Positions 1 to 6,226 of a stretch of DNA of 6,872 nucleotides are shown here, piece by piece. The DNA comes from an uncultured bacterium (GTDB lineage Bacteria > Omnitrophota > Gorgyraeia > Gorgyraeales > Gorgyraeaceae), in contig CAJVXD010000067.1 of NCBI GenBank assembly GCA_913009675.1, positions 1 to 6,872 of the forward strand. The letters run 5' to 3'. Position numbers and translations under genes: made by a program. Each line of letters opens with the position of its first letter. Within the stretch, counting starts at the first letter, position 1. The notes under the pieces are model-generated. The model saw only the letters and a list, made by a program, of their open reading frames with translations, was not told the DNA's origin and ran no database searches.

Positions 1-2
1 TT

Positions 3-125
3 CTCCGCGCCCTGCCTCTTGAGGTAAAGCAGGCGATTACCAGGGAAGAGGTGAATTTTTTTATGTCCAGCGGCGAGATTCCGGAATCCCTGTATAAAAA
101 AATCAAGGATCATCAATCTCGCTAA
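3..125 (+). CDS. C-terminal fragment of an unidentified protein (5' end outside the window)
   Basis: An open frame runs in from the left edge in frame 3 and ends at TAA 123-125, giving 40 residues that start LRALPLEVKQAITREEVNFF and end YKKIKDHQSR. Codon choice (GAG, CTG, ATC, AAG, CGC) looks like ordinary coding sequence. The tail is charged, with no membrane segment or recognisable motif, so no family can be named. The stop lies two bases before Illumina adapter sequence starts at 128, so the stop itself seems genomic. Because an adapter separates it from the rest, its position next to the DUF4254 gene is not evidence of true linkage. The fragment is too short to exclude a chance open frame. 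Confidence 0.45.
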   Translation, partial: LRALPLEVKQAITREEVNFFMSSGEIPESLYKKIKDHQSR

Positions 126-127
126 TG

Positions 128-198
128 AGATCGGAAGAGCGTCGTGTAGGGAAAGAGTGTAGATCTCGGTGGTCGCCGTATCATTAAAAAAAAAAAAA
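128..198 (+). other. Illumina TruSeq adapter plus poly-A (assembly contamination)
   Basis: Bases 128-185 match the reverse complement of the Illumina TruSeq universal adapter, as recalled from its known sequence. They begin AGATCGGAAGAGCGTCGTGT and end GCCGTATCATT, 58 bases in all. They are followed by 13 A residues (186-198), which is what an Illumina read shows after running off the adapter end. The same 58 bases recur at 6737-6794. This is not biological sequence. It marks the end of a sequenced insert, so bases 1-127 and the DNA to the right were probably joined by the assembler through adapter or poly-A k-mers. Confidence 0.98.
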
Positions 199-402
199 TA
201 TCAAGTGACGATTATTACAAATAATACCGCTAAAGAGGCGTTTTATAGTAATTTTATTACCAATCAGGAAATTCAAAAAGTTTTACATTCCTATATCTCA
301 AAAAGTGCTTTTAACGTTTTTGAAATTCAGTTAAGCTCCTTGTTTTTTGATATTCTCAAACCTAATATTTTTTATGATAAAGATCCCCTTAAACCCCTAT
401 AA
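199..402 (+). CDS. AT-rich open frame, unrecognised C-terminal fragment, possibly foreign or chimeric
   Basis: After the poly-A an open frame continues for 67 codons to TAA 400-402 (starting YQVTIITNNTAKEAFYSNFI, ending YDKDPLKPL). The frame also runs back through the adapter to a GTG at 169, but the residues made there ([10 protein letters not shown]) are adapter translation and must be discarded. The stretch is about 28% GC by hand count, clearly lower than the flanking genes, and it uses mostly A/T-ending codons. The predicted peptide is rich in Asn, Phe, Ile and Lys, without a motif I recognise. It overlaps the likely DUF4254 start by 29 bases in another frame. It could be the true upstream gene end, DNA from a different AT-rich organism, or non-coding DNA that happens to be open. 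Confidence 0.3.
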   Translation, partial: YQVTIITNNTAKEAFYSNFITNQEIQKVLHSYISKSAFNVFEIQLSSLFFDILKPNIFYDKDPLKPL

Positions 403-973
403 ATGGTTCGAGAGTTTAAGCGATTCCATAGAGAGTTTATACAAACACTCGTTCAATAATAGCGCCTCATCTATACTCGAAAAAACAGTGGACGAGCTTT
501 TAATTACGAATTTCACCCTTTGGGGCTATGAGGACAACGCAAGGCGCACCGACCTGCCCGACAAAGAGATAGCCGGCCTGAAAAGGAAGATAGACGGAGA
601 AAACCAAAAAAGACACAATCTGATGGATAATATAGATGCCCTCTTTAGAGAAGACCTCGAAGAAAAACTCAAGACAATTGATAGATCCCTGCCTCTAAAC
701 TCAGAGACGCCTGCCAGTATATTGGACCGTCTGACGATTCTGGCGTTGAGGTCCTACCATCTTAAAAAAGAGACTGAAAGAAAAGATGCCGATAAATCAC
801 ATATAGAAAGATGTTCCTGTATGTTAAAAGAGGTGAAGGAACGTTCGGAAGACCTTCTAAACTGCATAGAGCAATTGTTGATAGACTACTATACCTCCAA
901 GAAAAAACTCAAGGCCTATCACCAGCACAAACTTTACAATGACCCGTCTCTAAACCCCACCCTGCGTAAATAA
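374..973 (+). CDS. DUF4254 family protein
   Basis: The product is 199 aa from ATG 374. The family is recognised from conserved blocks in the expected order: NFTLWGYEDNARR (about 46-58), then KRKIDGENQKRHNLMDNID (about 70-88), then LNSETPASILDRLTILAL (about 108-125), and the closing KLYNDPSLNP (about 186-195). DUF4254 proteins are usually near 200 aa, so the domain is essentially complete. It is predicted to be soluble, helical and highly charged, with no signal peptide. No biochemical function is established as far as I know. In some bacteria, notably Bacteroidetes, the family sits beside glycosyltransferase family 9 genes, hinting at cell-surface polysaccharide work, but no such neighbour is seen here. 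The start is uncertain. An in-frame stop at 332-334 leaves only TTG 347 or ATG 374 nearby, neither has a clear ribosome binding site, and the first residues lie in the suspect AT-rich stretch, so the true N-terminus may be missing. Confidence 0.85.
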   Translation: MIKIPLNPYKWFESLSDSIESLYKHSFNNSASSILEKTVDELLITNFTLWGYEDNARRTDLPDKEIAGLKRKIDGENQKRHNLMDNIDALFREDLEEKLKTIDRSLPLNSETPASILDRLTILALRSYHLKKETERKDADKSHIERCSCMLKEVKERSEDLLNCIEQLLIDYYTSKKKLKAYHQHKLYNDPSLNPTLRK

Positions 974-984
974 TTTTACTGTTA

Positions 985-997
985 GGAGCCCTGCTCC
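985..997. repeat. Small hairpin just after the DUF4254 gene
   Basis: GGAGC (985-989) and GCTCC (993-997) form a perfect 5-bp GC-rich stem with a 3-base loop, 11 bases past the stop codon of the DUF4254 gene. It is not followed by a T run, so it is at best a weak transcription-end or mRNA-stability element. Confidence 0.35.
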
Positions 998-1008
998 CCT
1001 GCTTGAGG

Positions 1009-1060
1009 GAAACTGTCTTCATCCCCGCCTTTACAGGCGGGAAATTCCAGATGGATTAAA
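1009..1060 (+). repeat. Dispersed intergenic repeat, copy 1 (hairpin-bearing)
   Basis: These 52 bases match 2486-2537 at 44 positions by hand alignment, with the first 25 bases identical (starting GAAACTGTCTTCATCCCCGC). Inside, CCCGCCT (1024-1030) and AGGCGGG (1035-1041) make a perfect 7-bp stem around a TTAC loop. Both copies end in GGATTAAA. Both lie between genes on the same strand, as expected of a genome-wide palindromic repeat family. There is no T run straight after the stem, so it is not a textbook terminator. Confidence 0.8.
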
Positions 1061-1078
1061 GAAATTTAAGGATGAAAA

Positions 1079-1107
1079 TTGAATCCACAGGCCTCATCTG
1101 GTATAAT
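1079..1107 (+). promoter_or_regulatory. Sigma70-type promoter with extended -10, upstream of the diguanylate cyclase gene
   Basis: A perfect TATAAT (1102-1107) is preceded by TGG (1099-1101), forming an extended -10 element. TTGAAT (1079-1084, 4 of 6 to consensus) lies 17 bases upstream, the optimal spacing. Transcription would be expected to start near 1113-1115. This is only a few bases before ATG 1117, so a message translated from that codon would be essentially leaderless. The site follows the 52-base repeat by 18 bases and gives the GGDEF gene a promoter separate from DUF4254. Confidence 0.65.
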
Positions 1108-1116
1108 TGAAGGGCT

Positions 1117-2250
1117 ATGGAAGAAAGTCTCGCAAAACAATGCAAAAGGGCCCAGGGAGAACTGGCAATGCTTTACGAAATAGGCAATGCCATGCATACC
1201 ACGCTCAATCTGGAAGAGATCCTTTATATAATCCTTACGGCCGTAACCTCCCATGCCGGCCTGAGCTTCAACAGGGCTATGTTATTCCTCGTAAAGAAAA
1301 ATGAAAACAGGCTTGAGGGGAAGATGGGGATAGGACCGGATAGCGGAGAAGAGGCGAATACGATATGGTCTCACATAGAAAGGCATAAGATGGGCTTTGA
1401 AGAGCTCATAGAAACCCATAGCAAGTTTGAACATCTGAAAAAATCCAAGCTCAACAGGATCGTCAAATCAATAAAGATCCCCATAGAAGAACAATCAGGT
1501 ATTATAGCTATTACGGCCAAAGAAGGCGTGCCTTTTATAGTCAATACAGAGGAAAAAAAACGAAAAGCAAAAAATGAATTTTTAACCCTCCTCGACTTAG
1601 ATGAATTTGTCACTGTCCCCCTTAAGGCCAGAGACAGGGTAATCGGCGTAATCCTTGCGGATAACCGCTTCACGAAAAAGGCTATCACCGAGAACGATGT
1701 CCGCATGCTTACCATGTTCGCCAACCAGGCGGGCCTGGCAATAGAAAACTCCCGCTTATACGAAAGGACGGTTGTCCTTTCCAACTCGGATTCACTGACA
1801 GGTCTGTGGCATCACGGATATTTTCAGTATCTTTTAGGGGAGGAAATAAAAAAAGCATCTTCAAGAAAGGAATCCTTTACACTCCTTTTAATTGATATAG
1901 ATAATTTTAAAGATTTCAACGACAGTTACGGCCATCAGGCAGGGGATAGCATACTGATACAAATCTCGAACATATTTAGAGAGGTGTCACGCAAGATAGA
2001 TATAATTGCGCGTTATGGAGGAGAAGAATTCACGATAATACTCCCCTATACAAGGAAGGAAGAGGCCCTTGTGCTCGCCGAACGTCTCAGAAAATCCGTG
2101 GAAAAAAATGAGGACTTGAAAGGACTCACCATAAGTATAGGCGTAGCAACATTCCCGGAGGATGCCGAAGAAAAAGAACTTCTCATCTCTAAGGCTGACA
2201 CGGCACTATACGAGGCAAAGCGAACTGGAAAGAATAAAGTCTGTACATAG
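1117..2250 (+). CDS. GAF-GGDEF protein, probable diguanylate cyclase
   Basis: The product is 377 aa, cytosolic, with no signal peptide or membrane segment. A GAF-type sensor domain covers about residues 17-215 (opening MLYEIGNAMHTTLNLEEILY, closing FANQAGLAIENSRLYERT). A short helix then leads to a GGDEF domain, about 222-375. Catalytic features are intact: DSLTGL at 225, the metal-binding DIDNF at 260-264, and the active-site GGEEF at 301-305. RKID at 292-295 fits the RxxD inhibitory site. It should therefore make cyclic di-GMP from two GTP and be product-inhibited, with the GAF domain sensing an unknown ligand or mediating dimerisation. The GAF region carries a long, charged, helical insertion around residues 75-120, which may change ligand specificity. 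ATG 1117 lies 2 bases after a weak GAAGGG. ATG 1168 (360 aa) has AGGGAGA 7 bases upstream and starts right at the GAF domain, so it is a serious alternative. No EAL or HD-GYP phosphodiesterase partner is visible. Confidence 0.93.
   Translation: MEESLAKQCKRAQGELAMLYEIGNAMHTTLNLEEILYIILTAVTSHAGLSFNRAMLFLVKKNENRLEGKMGIGPDSGEEANTIWSHIERHKMGFEELIETHSKFEHLKKSKLNRIVKSIKIPIEEQSGIIAITAKEGVPFIVNTEEKKRKAKNEFLTLLDLDEFVTVPLKARDRVIGVILADNRFTKKAITENDVRMLTMFANQAGLAIENSRLYERTVVLSNSDSLTGLWHHGYFQYLLGEEIKKASSRKESFTLLLIDIDNFKDFNDSYGHQAGDSILIQISNIFREVSRKIDIIARYGGEEFTIILPYTRKEEALVLAERLRKSVEKNEDLKGLTISIGVATFPEDAEEKELLISKADTALYEAKRTGKNKVCT
1154..1160 (+). promoter_or_regulatory. Candidate ribosome binding site for an internal start at 1168
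   Basis: AGGGAGA lies 7 bases before ATG 1168, in frame with the GAF-GGDEF gene. It is better placed and stronger than anything before ATG 1117. With transcription starting near 1114 it would give a leader of about 54 bases. It could also occur by chance within codons for KRAQGEL. Confidence 0.45.
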
Positions 2251-2315
2251 TTTCCTACTCTGTAGATTCCCACGCCTTTACGAACACGGGCCTTATTGTT
2301 ACTCGCCTTGCTCGT

Positions 2316-2486
2316 CTGTCAGGCCGAGGGACAGGATGTTGAAGGCTTCTTTATTTTGCGAAACATATGCTCAACGAACAATTTAAAAAGATTGCCTGTC
2401 AAAATAAAAGAGAGTGAGGCCCAACCCTACAAACAACATATCTTTTGGCCGAACGTCCTTCAACACCCTGTCTCTCGACCTGACAG
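2316..2486. repeat. 171-base element bounded by 30-base inverted repeats (MITE-like or structured RNA)
   Basis: The left arm 2316-2345 (CTGTCAGG...TTGAAGG) is the reverse complement of the right arm 2457-2486 (CCTTCAA...CCTGACAG) at 27 of 30 positions. One further G-T pair and two A-C mismatches complete the stem. The arms enclose 111 bases. Each arm is itself quasi-palindromic: CTGTC and GACAG at 2316-2320/2330-2334, and again at 2468-2472/2482-2486. Inside, TTTATTTTG (2350-2358) pairs with CAAAATAAA (2400-2408). No transposase is encoded, and I see no target-site duplication at the ends. The arrangement fits a non-autonomous palindromic element or a folded RNA; the function is unknown. Confidence 0.75.
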
Positions 2487-2537
2487 AAACTGTCTTCATC
2501 CCCGCCTTTAGAGGTGGAGAGTTCCCATTGGATTAAA
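2486..2537 (+). repeat. Dispersed intergenic repeat, copy 2
   Basis: This is the second copy of the 52-base repeat at 1009-1060 (44 of 52 identical by hand alignment). Its hairpin keeps six pairs: CCGCCT (2502-2507) against AGGTGG (2512-2517). The C-to-T change in the right arm leaves a G-T wobble pair, and the outermost pair of copy 1 is lost. It begins at the very last base of the preceding inverted-repeat element. Confidence 0.78.
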
Positions 2538-2545
2538 AACCGGCC

Positions 2546-2588
2546 ATAACTTCACATTTTCGTGTGTGTCAGGAAAGTGTGAAGTTAT
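2546..2588. terminator. Long hairpin beyond the 3' end of smc, possible bidirectional terminator
   Basis: ATAACTTCACA (2546-2556) and TGTGAAGTTAT (2578-2588) form a perfect 11-bp stem. It extends inward by one T-G wobble and four more pairs (TTTC 2558-2561 with GAAA 2573-2576), leaving an 11-base loop. It starts 9 bases beyond the TAG stop of smc (2598-2600) on the minus strand. Read that way, the stem is followed by GGCCGG and then TTTTT. Read on the plus strand it is followed by TTTCTTGATT. Neither gives a U tract directly on the stem, so efficiency is uncertain, but position and stem length fit a shared terminator of convergent genes. Confidence 0.6.
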
Positions 2589-2597
2589 TTCTTGATT

Positions 2598-5500
2598 CTA
2601 TGCCTTATTTACTGCGTTTTCCTTTTTAGTGTCTGAAAATCTCACAGAGATAACCTTTGAAACACCGGACTCCTGCATAGTTATCCCATACATAACGCTA
2701 GCCATATCTATAGTCTTTTTGTTGTGGGTAATCACTATAAACTGGGAGGCGTGTGTAAACATATCGAGGCTTCTTGAAAAACGGTCAACGTTGGACTCGT
2801 CGAGCGACGCATCTATCTCGTCCAATATGCAAAAAGGGCTCGGTTTTACCTTGAATATAGCGAAGATAAGCGCAATGGCGGTAAGTGCCTTTTCTCCCCC
2901 TGAAAGCAAAGAGACGTTCTGAAGTTTCTTCCCCGGAGGCCTGACCACGATCTCTATACCTGACTCGAGAACCTTATCTTCGTCCAACAGCATGAGTTCA
3001 CCGTCTCCTCCTCCAAAAAGCATCTTGAAGAACCCCCTGAACTCCACCTGAATATTCCTGAAGGTCTCTATAAAAAGCTCTTTTGTGGTCTTATTTATCC
3101 TCGCAATGGCCTTCAAAAGAGAATCCTTTGCCTTCAATAAATCGTCACGCTGATTTGTTAAAAAGGTGTATCTGTCCTGAAGCTCTGTATGTTCTTCTAT
3201 GGCCACCAGGTTTACCGTCCCTATAGAATCCAGTCTTGTCCGTTTTTCTTCCATCTCATTTTTGAGCTGTGAAAGGTCTATATCGGGCCAACCATCGGCA
3301 AGTCCGACTTCACCCAGATCTACCTTGTAAACATCCTTTATCCGCTGTCTTAGATTATCTGCACTATAGTTTGTCTCTGCCCTTTTAAGGTCGGCTTCAT
3401 GGAGAAGCGAAGTGAGTTCATCTATCTCCTTCTTTAACTGTTTCGAGGTAAGATCTGCATGCCCTATCTTCTCCGTTATGCCCGAGTATGCCTTTTCTAC
3501 GCCAGACAGCTTTTCATTATTCGTAACCCTTTCCCTGGAGAGTGCCTCTATATTTCTCTGAAGGCCTGCTATCTCTACGTTTAATTCCTCTACTTTTTTG
3601 ACGGAGTGTTCTGTCTCCGACCTCCTGGAACTTGAAGCAAATTCTGCGTCCCTTAATGAAGATTCTAATATATTCAATGTGCTTGAAAATCCTTCCTTCC
3701 TGTCCTCAAGCGTGCCTAACTCCGTCCTCTGTTCAACCGTTTCTATAACAAGGCGCTCCTTCTCCTTTGTGTATTCACTGATGAGATTTTCGTTATTCCT
3801 TATAGTCTCCTCGTTAAGCCGTGCCTCTTTTTCTGCCTCGCTCAGCTGCTCTTTGAGGGCTACCTCCTCTTCCTTAAACCTTTCGACCTCTGCAGTTACC
3901 TCATCTATCTCGAGCACCACCAGGGAAATCTCATCTATAACACCTTTTATATTCTCTTCGATATTGGTGCACCTGCTTTTGGCATTAGCAAGGAGTATCT
4001 CTTTTTCGTTCAAGGCCGCTGAGATACCTTCTGACTTTCTTTCCAGTTCCTGCCTTTGTTCTTCATCTTTCAGCCTCTCTTCTTCCGTTTGCTGTAATCT
4101 AATCTCGAGCTCAGAAATCGTCCGCGAGAGTTCCTTAATCTTTGAGTCTCTGTTTATCAATGTAGCTTCCTCATTGGCAATATTCCCGCCGGCGATAAGA
4201 CCGTTAGCTACGAACTCTCCCGTAAGCGTCACAAATATATATCCTGTCGGACCTCTGTCGAGGCGAGAACTCGAGCATAAATCTCTGAGGACTCCTTTTG
4301 CGCCCTCCATATCCCTTACTATAAAAATATCCTTTAACAAATGGGCCAATATATTTTTATTCTCTTCACCGGCGTTCACAAAATCGATTGCCCTGCCAAG
4401 TATCCTGCCGTCATCCACCACTACATCTTCTCCCCTTTCGGAAAGATTATTAAACGATCCTGAATCTATAAAAGATGCCCTGCCGCATGAATGTTCCCTT
4501 AAAAAACCAATGGCCCTCTCTGCTGATTCCATTTTATCCACAACAATAGACTCTAGATTCTTCCCGAGGGCTGTCTCAATGGCTATCTCATACCCATTTT
4601 TCACGCTCAAGAGATTGACCAGGACATCTCGTACACCCTCTATAGCGTGTTGATTCTCTTCGGTCTTCCCGAGGATCGACCTTACACCTGATGAAAAGCC
4701 TTCATATTTTGCCTTGGCTTCACGGAGGATATCTGCCCTGGATTTATTTGTAGCCAAGACAGCCTGCATCTCTTTTGATTCCTCCGATAGGCCTTCAATC
4801 TTAGTGTTTAACCCGGAGATGACCTGGGAGATACGTCCCTTCTCGTCCTTTAGAGACGCCATCTCTTTTTCTATAAATCCTATCTCCTGTTTAAGTTCGC
4901 CAAGTTTTATATCGAGGCCCTCTTTCTCCTCTCTTACGGTCCGTCTTTCCGTCTCCAGCCTTTTGAGTCTGGCATCATGCGTTGAGAGTGTCGTCGAGAC
5001 CCTGGCTATCTGATTTCGCAGCCTGGAAATCTTGGCTGCAATATCTATTACATTTGCCTTTGAAGTAGAGATGCTTGTTTCATATTCTCTCATCTTCTTT
5101 GAAATCTCCTCAAGTCTTTTCTCCCTCTCTGAAAGTAGACTGGACTTTTCAGTATCTTCTTTTTCCAATAAACCTAACTTTTCTCTCAGGCCTTCCACTT
5201 CTTTACGCTGAGAGGCTATATTCTCCTGATTTTTTTCTATCTCGGACTCCAGGTCAACTCGTCTCTTTTGAAGCTCCTCTATCCTCTCCCTATCCAGAGA
5301 AAGCTTGTCTGTATATTTTGATATATTGGAATCTATCCCTATTATGCCGGATTTAAATTCCATCCTTTTGTTTTCTATCTCAGACCTTTGGCTATTCAAT
5401 CCGGATAACTCATTAGCAAGTTTCTGCAATTCAGAATTGAGGGCGGCCTCTTTGAGTCTGTGCCTATCAAGGTGCCCGCTGAATTCTGAAAGTCTCTGCT

Positions 5501-6212
5501 TCAATATTTCCAGCTCTATCCTCGAGGAGGTAAGTTCAAGGCCCTTTAATTCTTCATACCTTTCTTTATAACGCTCTGCCTTCCTGGCCTGTCTTTCTAT
5601 AGAGTTTATCTGGCGTTTTACCTCCTGAATGATATCGTTTATCCTGATGAGATTCTGTTCCGTATCTTCCAAACGCCTAAGGGCCTCTTTCCTTTTTGAT
5701 TTATACCTTGTAATCCCACTGGCCTCTTCGAAAACCTCGCGTCTCTCCTCCGGCCTGGAACTAAGGACCTGATCTATCCTGCCCTGTTCAATAAGAGAAT
5801 ATGCCCTGGTACCTATCCCTGTGCCCATAAATAATTCATTTATATCCCTTAATCTCACAGGGGTCCTGTTCAATAGATACTCGCTCTCTCCCGAGCGGTA
5901 GAGCCTGCGGGTTACGGTAACCTCGTCATATTCAATGGGGAGTATCCTGTCCTGATTGGACAGCGTAAGGGATACCTCGGCATAACTTACAGGTTCCTTG
6001 CCGTCTGTGCCGTTAAATATAACATCTTCCATCTTGCCGCCGCGCAGCACCCTTGCGGACTGCTCACCCAGGACCCACTTTATAGAATCAACGATATTTG
6101 ATTTTCCGCATCCATTGGGGCCCACAATGGCGGTTATGCCGGGTTCAAAATCAAGGCGGGTCCTCTCAGCAAATGATTTAAATCCGAATAATTCAAGGCG
6201 TTTAAAATACAT
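2598..6212 (-). CDS. smc: Chromosome segregation protein SMC (complete)
   Basis: The product is 1204 aa, a normal to slightly long size for bacterial SMC. The N-terminal ATPase head has the P-loop GPNGCGKS at 31-38 and the Q-loop in GEQSA (Q51). A long coiled coil runs over about 170-500, and the hinge domain over about 505-685 (from KYEGFSSGV to GLIAGGNIANEEA). The returning coiled coil covers about 690-1010. The C-terminal head has signature LLSGGEKAL (S1104-G1105-G1106), Walker B ILDEID (1129-1134) with D-loop, and the switch histidine in VITHNKK (H1163). All ATP-binding and hydrolysis residues are present. SMC dimerises through the hinge and, with ScpA and ScpB (not in this window), extrudes DNA loops to compact and separate sister chromosomes. 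Start ATG 6212 gives the canonical opening MYFKRLELFGFKSF, though only a weak AGAAAG precedes it. It follows etfA by 39 bases on the same strand and may be co-transcribed. Confidence 0.98.
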   Translation of the reverse strand: MYFKRLELFGFKSFAERTRLDFEPGITAIVGPNGCGKSNIVDSIKWVLGEQSARVLRGGKMEDVIFNGTDGKEPVSYAEVSLTLSNQDRILPIEYDEVTVTRRLYRSGESEYLLNRTPVRLRDINELFMGTGIGTRAYSLIEQGRIDQVLSSRPEERREVFEEASGITRYKSKRKEALRRLEDTEQNLIRINDIIQEVKRQINSIERQARKAERYKERYEELKGLELTSSRIELEILKQRLSEFSGHLDRHRLKEAALNSELQKLANELSGLNSQRSEIENKRMEFKSGIIGIDSNISKYTDKLSLDRERIEELQKRRVDLESEIEKNQENIASQRKEVEGLREKLGLLEKEDTEKSSLLSEREKRLEEISKKMREYETSISTSKANVIDIAAKISRLRNQIARVSTTLSTHDARLKRLETERRTVREEKEGLDIKLGELKQEIGFIEKEMASLKDEKGRISQVISGLNTKIEGLSEESKEMQAVLATNKSRADILREAKAKYEGFSSGVRSILGKTEENQHAIEGVRDVLVNLLSVKNGYEIAIETALGKNLESIVVDKMESAERAIGFLREHSCGRASFIDSGSFNNLSERGEDVVVDDGRILGRAIDFVNAGEENKNILAHLLKDIFIVRDMEGAKGVLRDLCSSSRLDRGPTGYIFVTLTGEFVANGLIAGGNIANEEATLINRDSKIKELSRTISELEIRLQQTEEERLKDEEQRQELERKSEGISAALNEKEILLANAKSRCTNIEENIKGVIDEISLVVLEIDEVTAEVERFKEEEVALKEQLSEAEKEARLNEETIRNNENLISEYTKEKERLVIETVEQRTELGTLEDRKEGFSSTLNILESSLRDAEFASSSRRSETEHSVKKVEELNVEIAGLQRNIEALSRERVTNNEKLSGVEKAYSGITEKIGHADLTSKQLKKEIDELTSLLHEADLKRAETNYSADNLRQRIKDVYKVDLGEVGLADGWPDIDLSQLKNEMEEKRTRLDSIGTVNLVAIEEHTELQDRYTFLTNQRDDLLKAKDSLLKAIARINKTTKELFIETFRNIQVEFRGFFKMLFGGGDGELMLLDEDKVLESGIEIVVRPPGKKLQNVSLLSGGEKALTAIALIFAIFKVKPSPFCILDEIDASLDESNVDRFSRSLDMFTHASQFIVITHNKKTIDMASVMYGITMQESGVSKVISVRFSDTKKENAVNKA

Positions 6213-6226
6213 ATTTAAGCTTTCTG

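Larger units (their letters stand above)
2251..2597. other. Non-coding region between convergent genes, filled with repeat structures
   Basis: This 347-base gap separates the 3' ends of the diguanylate cyclase gene (+) and smc (-). It holds a 171-base inverted-repeat element (2316-2486), copy 2 of the 52-base repeat (2486-2537) and a long hairpin (2546-2588). Short open frames cross it, but they run through the palindrome arms and show no domain or ribosome binding site. No tRNA, rRNA or known riboswitch is recognisable. From 2251 to 2315 I see only CGCCTTTAC (near 2272), a 9-mer shared with the hairpin of repeat copy 1, which may be a decayed relative. Confidence 0.8.

Noticed and set aside
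169..402. A 77-aa protein beginning [10 protein letters not shown]
   Set aside because: Its first ten residues come from adapter and poly-A. Only the part after 199 could be genomic, and it has no start codon of its own that can be trusted.
1066..1304. Short open frames on both strands over the start of the GGDEF gene
   Set aside because: They are out-of-frame shadows of the clear GAF-GGDEF reading frame.
2316..2486. Inverted-repeat element considered as an insertion sequence
   Set aside because: The 111-base interior is too short for a transposase and no target-site duplication is visible, so it is reported only as a MITE-like or structured element.
2162..2511. Two small plus-strand open frames (74 and 71 codons) at the end of the GGDEF gene and across the inverted-repeat element
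   Set aside because: One overlaps the GGDEF coding end in another frame and the other spans both palindrome arms. Neither has a ribosome binding site or a family-like sequence.
1009..2537. Two repeat copies considered as a CRISPR remnant
   Set aside because: There are only two imperfect 52-base copies 1.4 kb apart with a gene between them, no regular spacers and no cas gene.
2251..2597. Search for a tRNA, riboswitch or small RNA gene in the intergenic region
   Set aside because: No cloverleaf, T-loop motif or known riboswitch core could be seen; only the palindromic repeats are supported.
3598..4653. Long plus-strand open frame of 351 codons opposite smc, plus several shorter ones between 2629 and 6240
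   Set aside because: They lie wholly antisense to the SMC coiled coil and other SMC domains and translate to Ser/Leu-rich low-complexity sequence, the usual mirror of Glu/Lys/Arg-rich codons.
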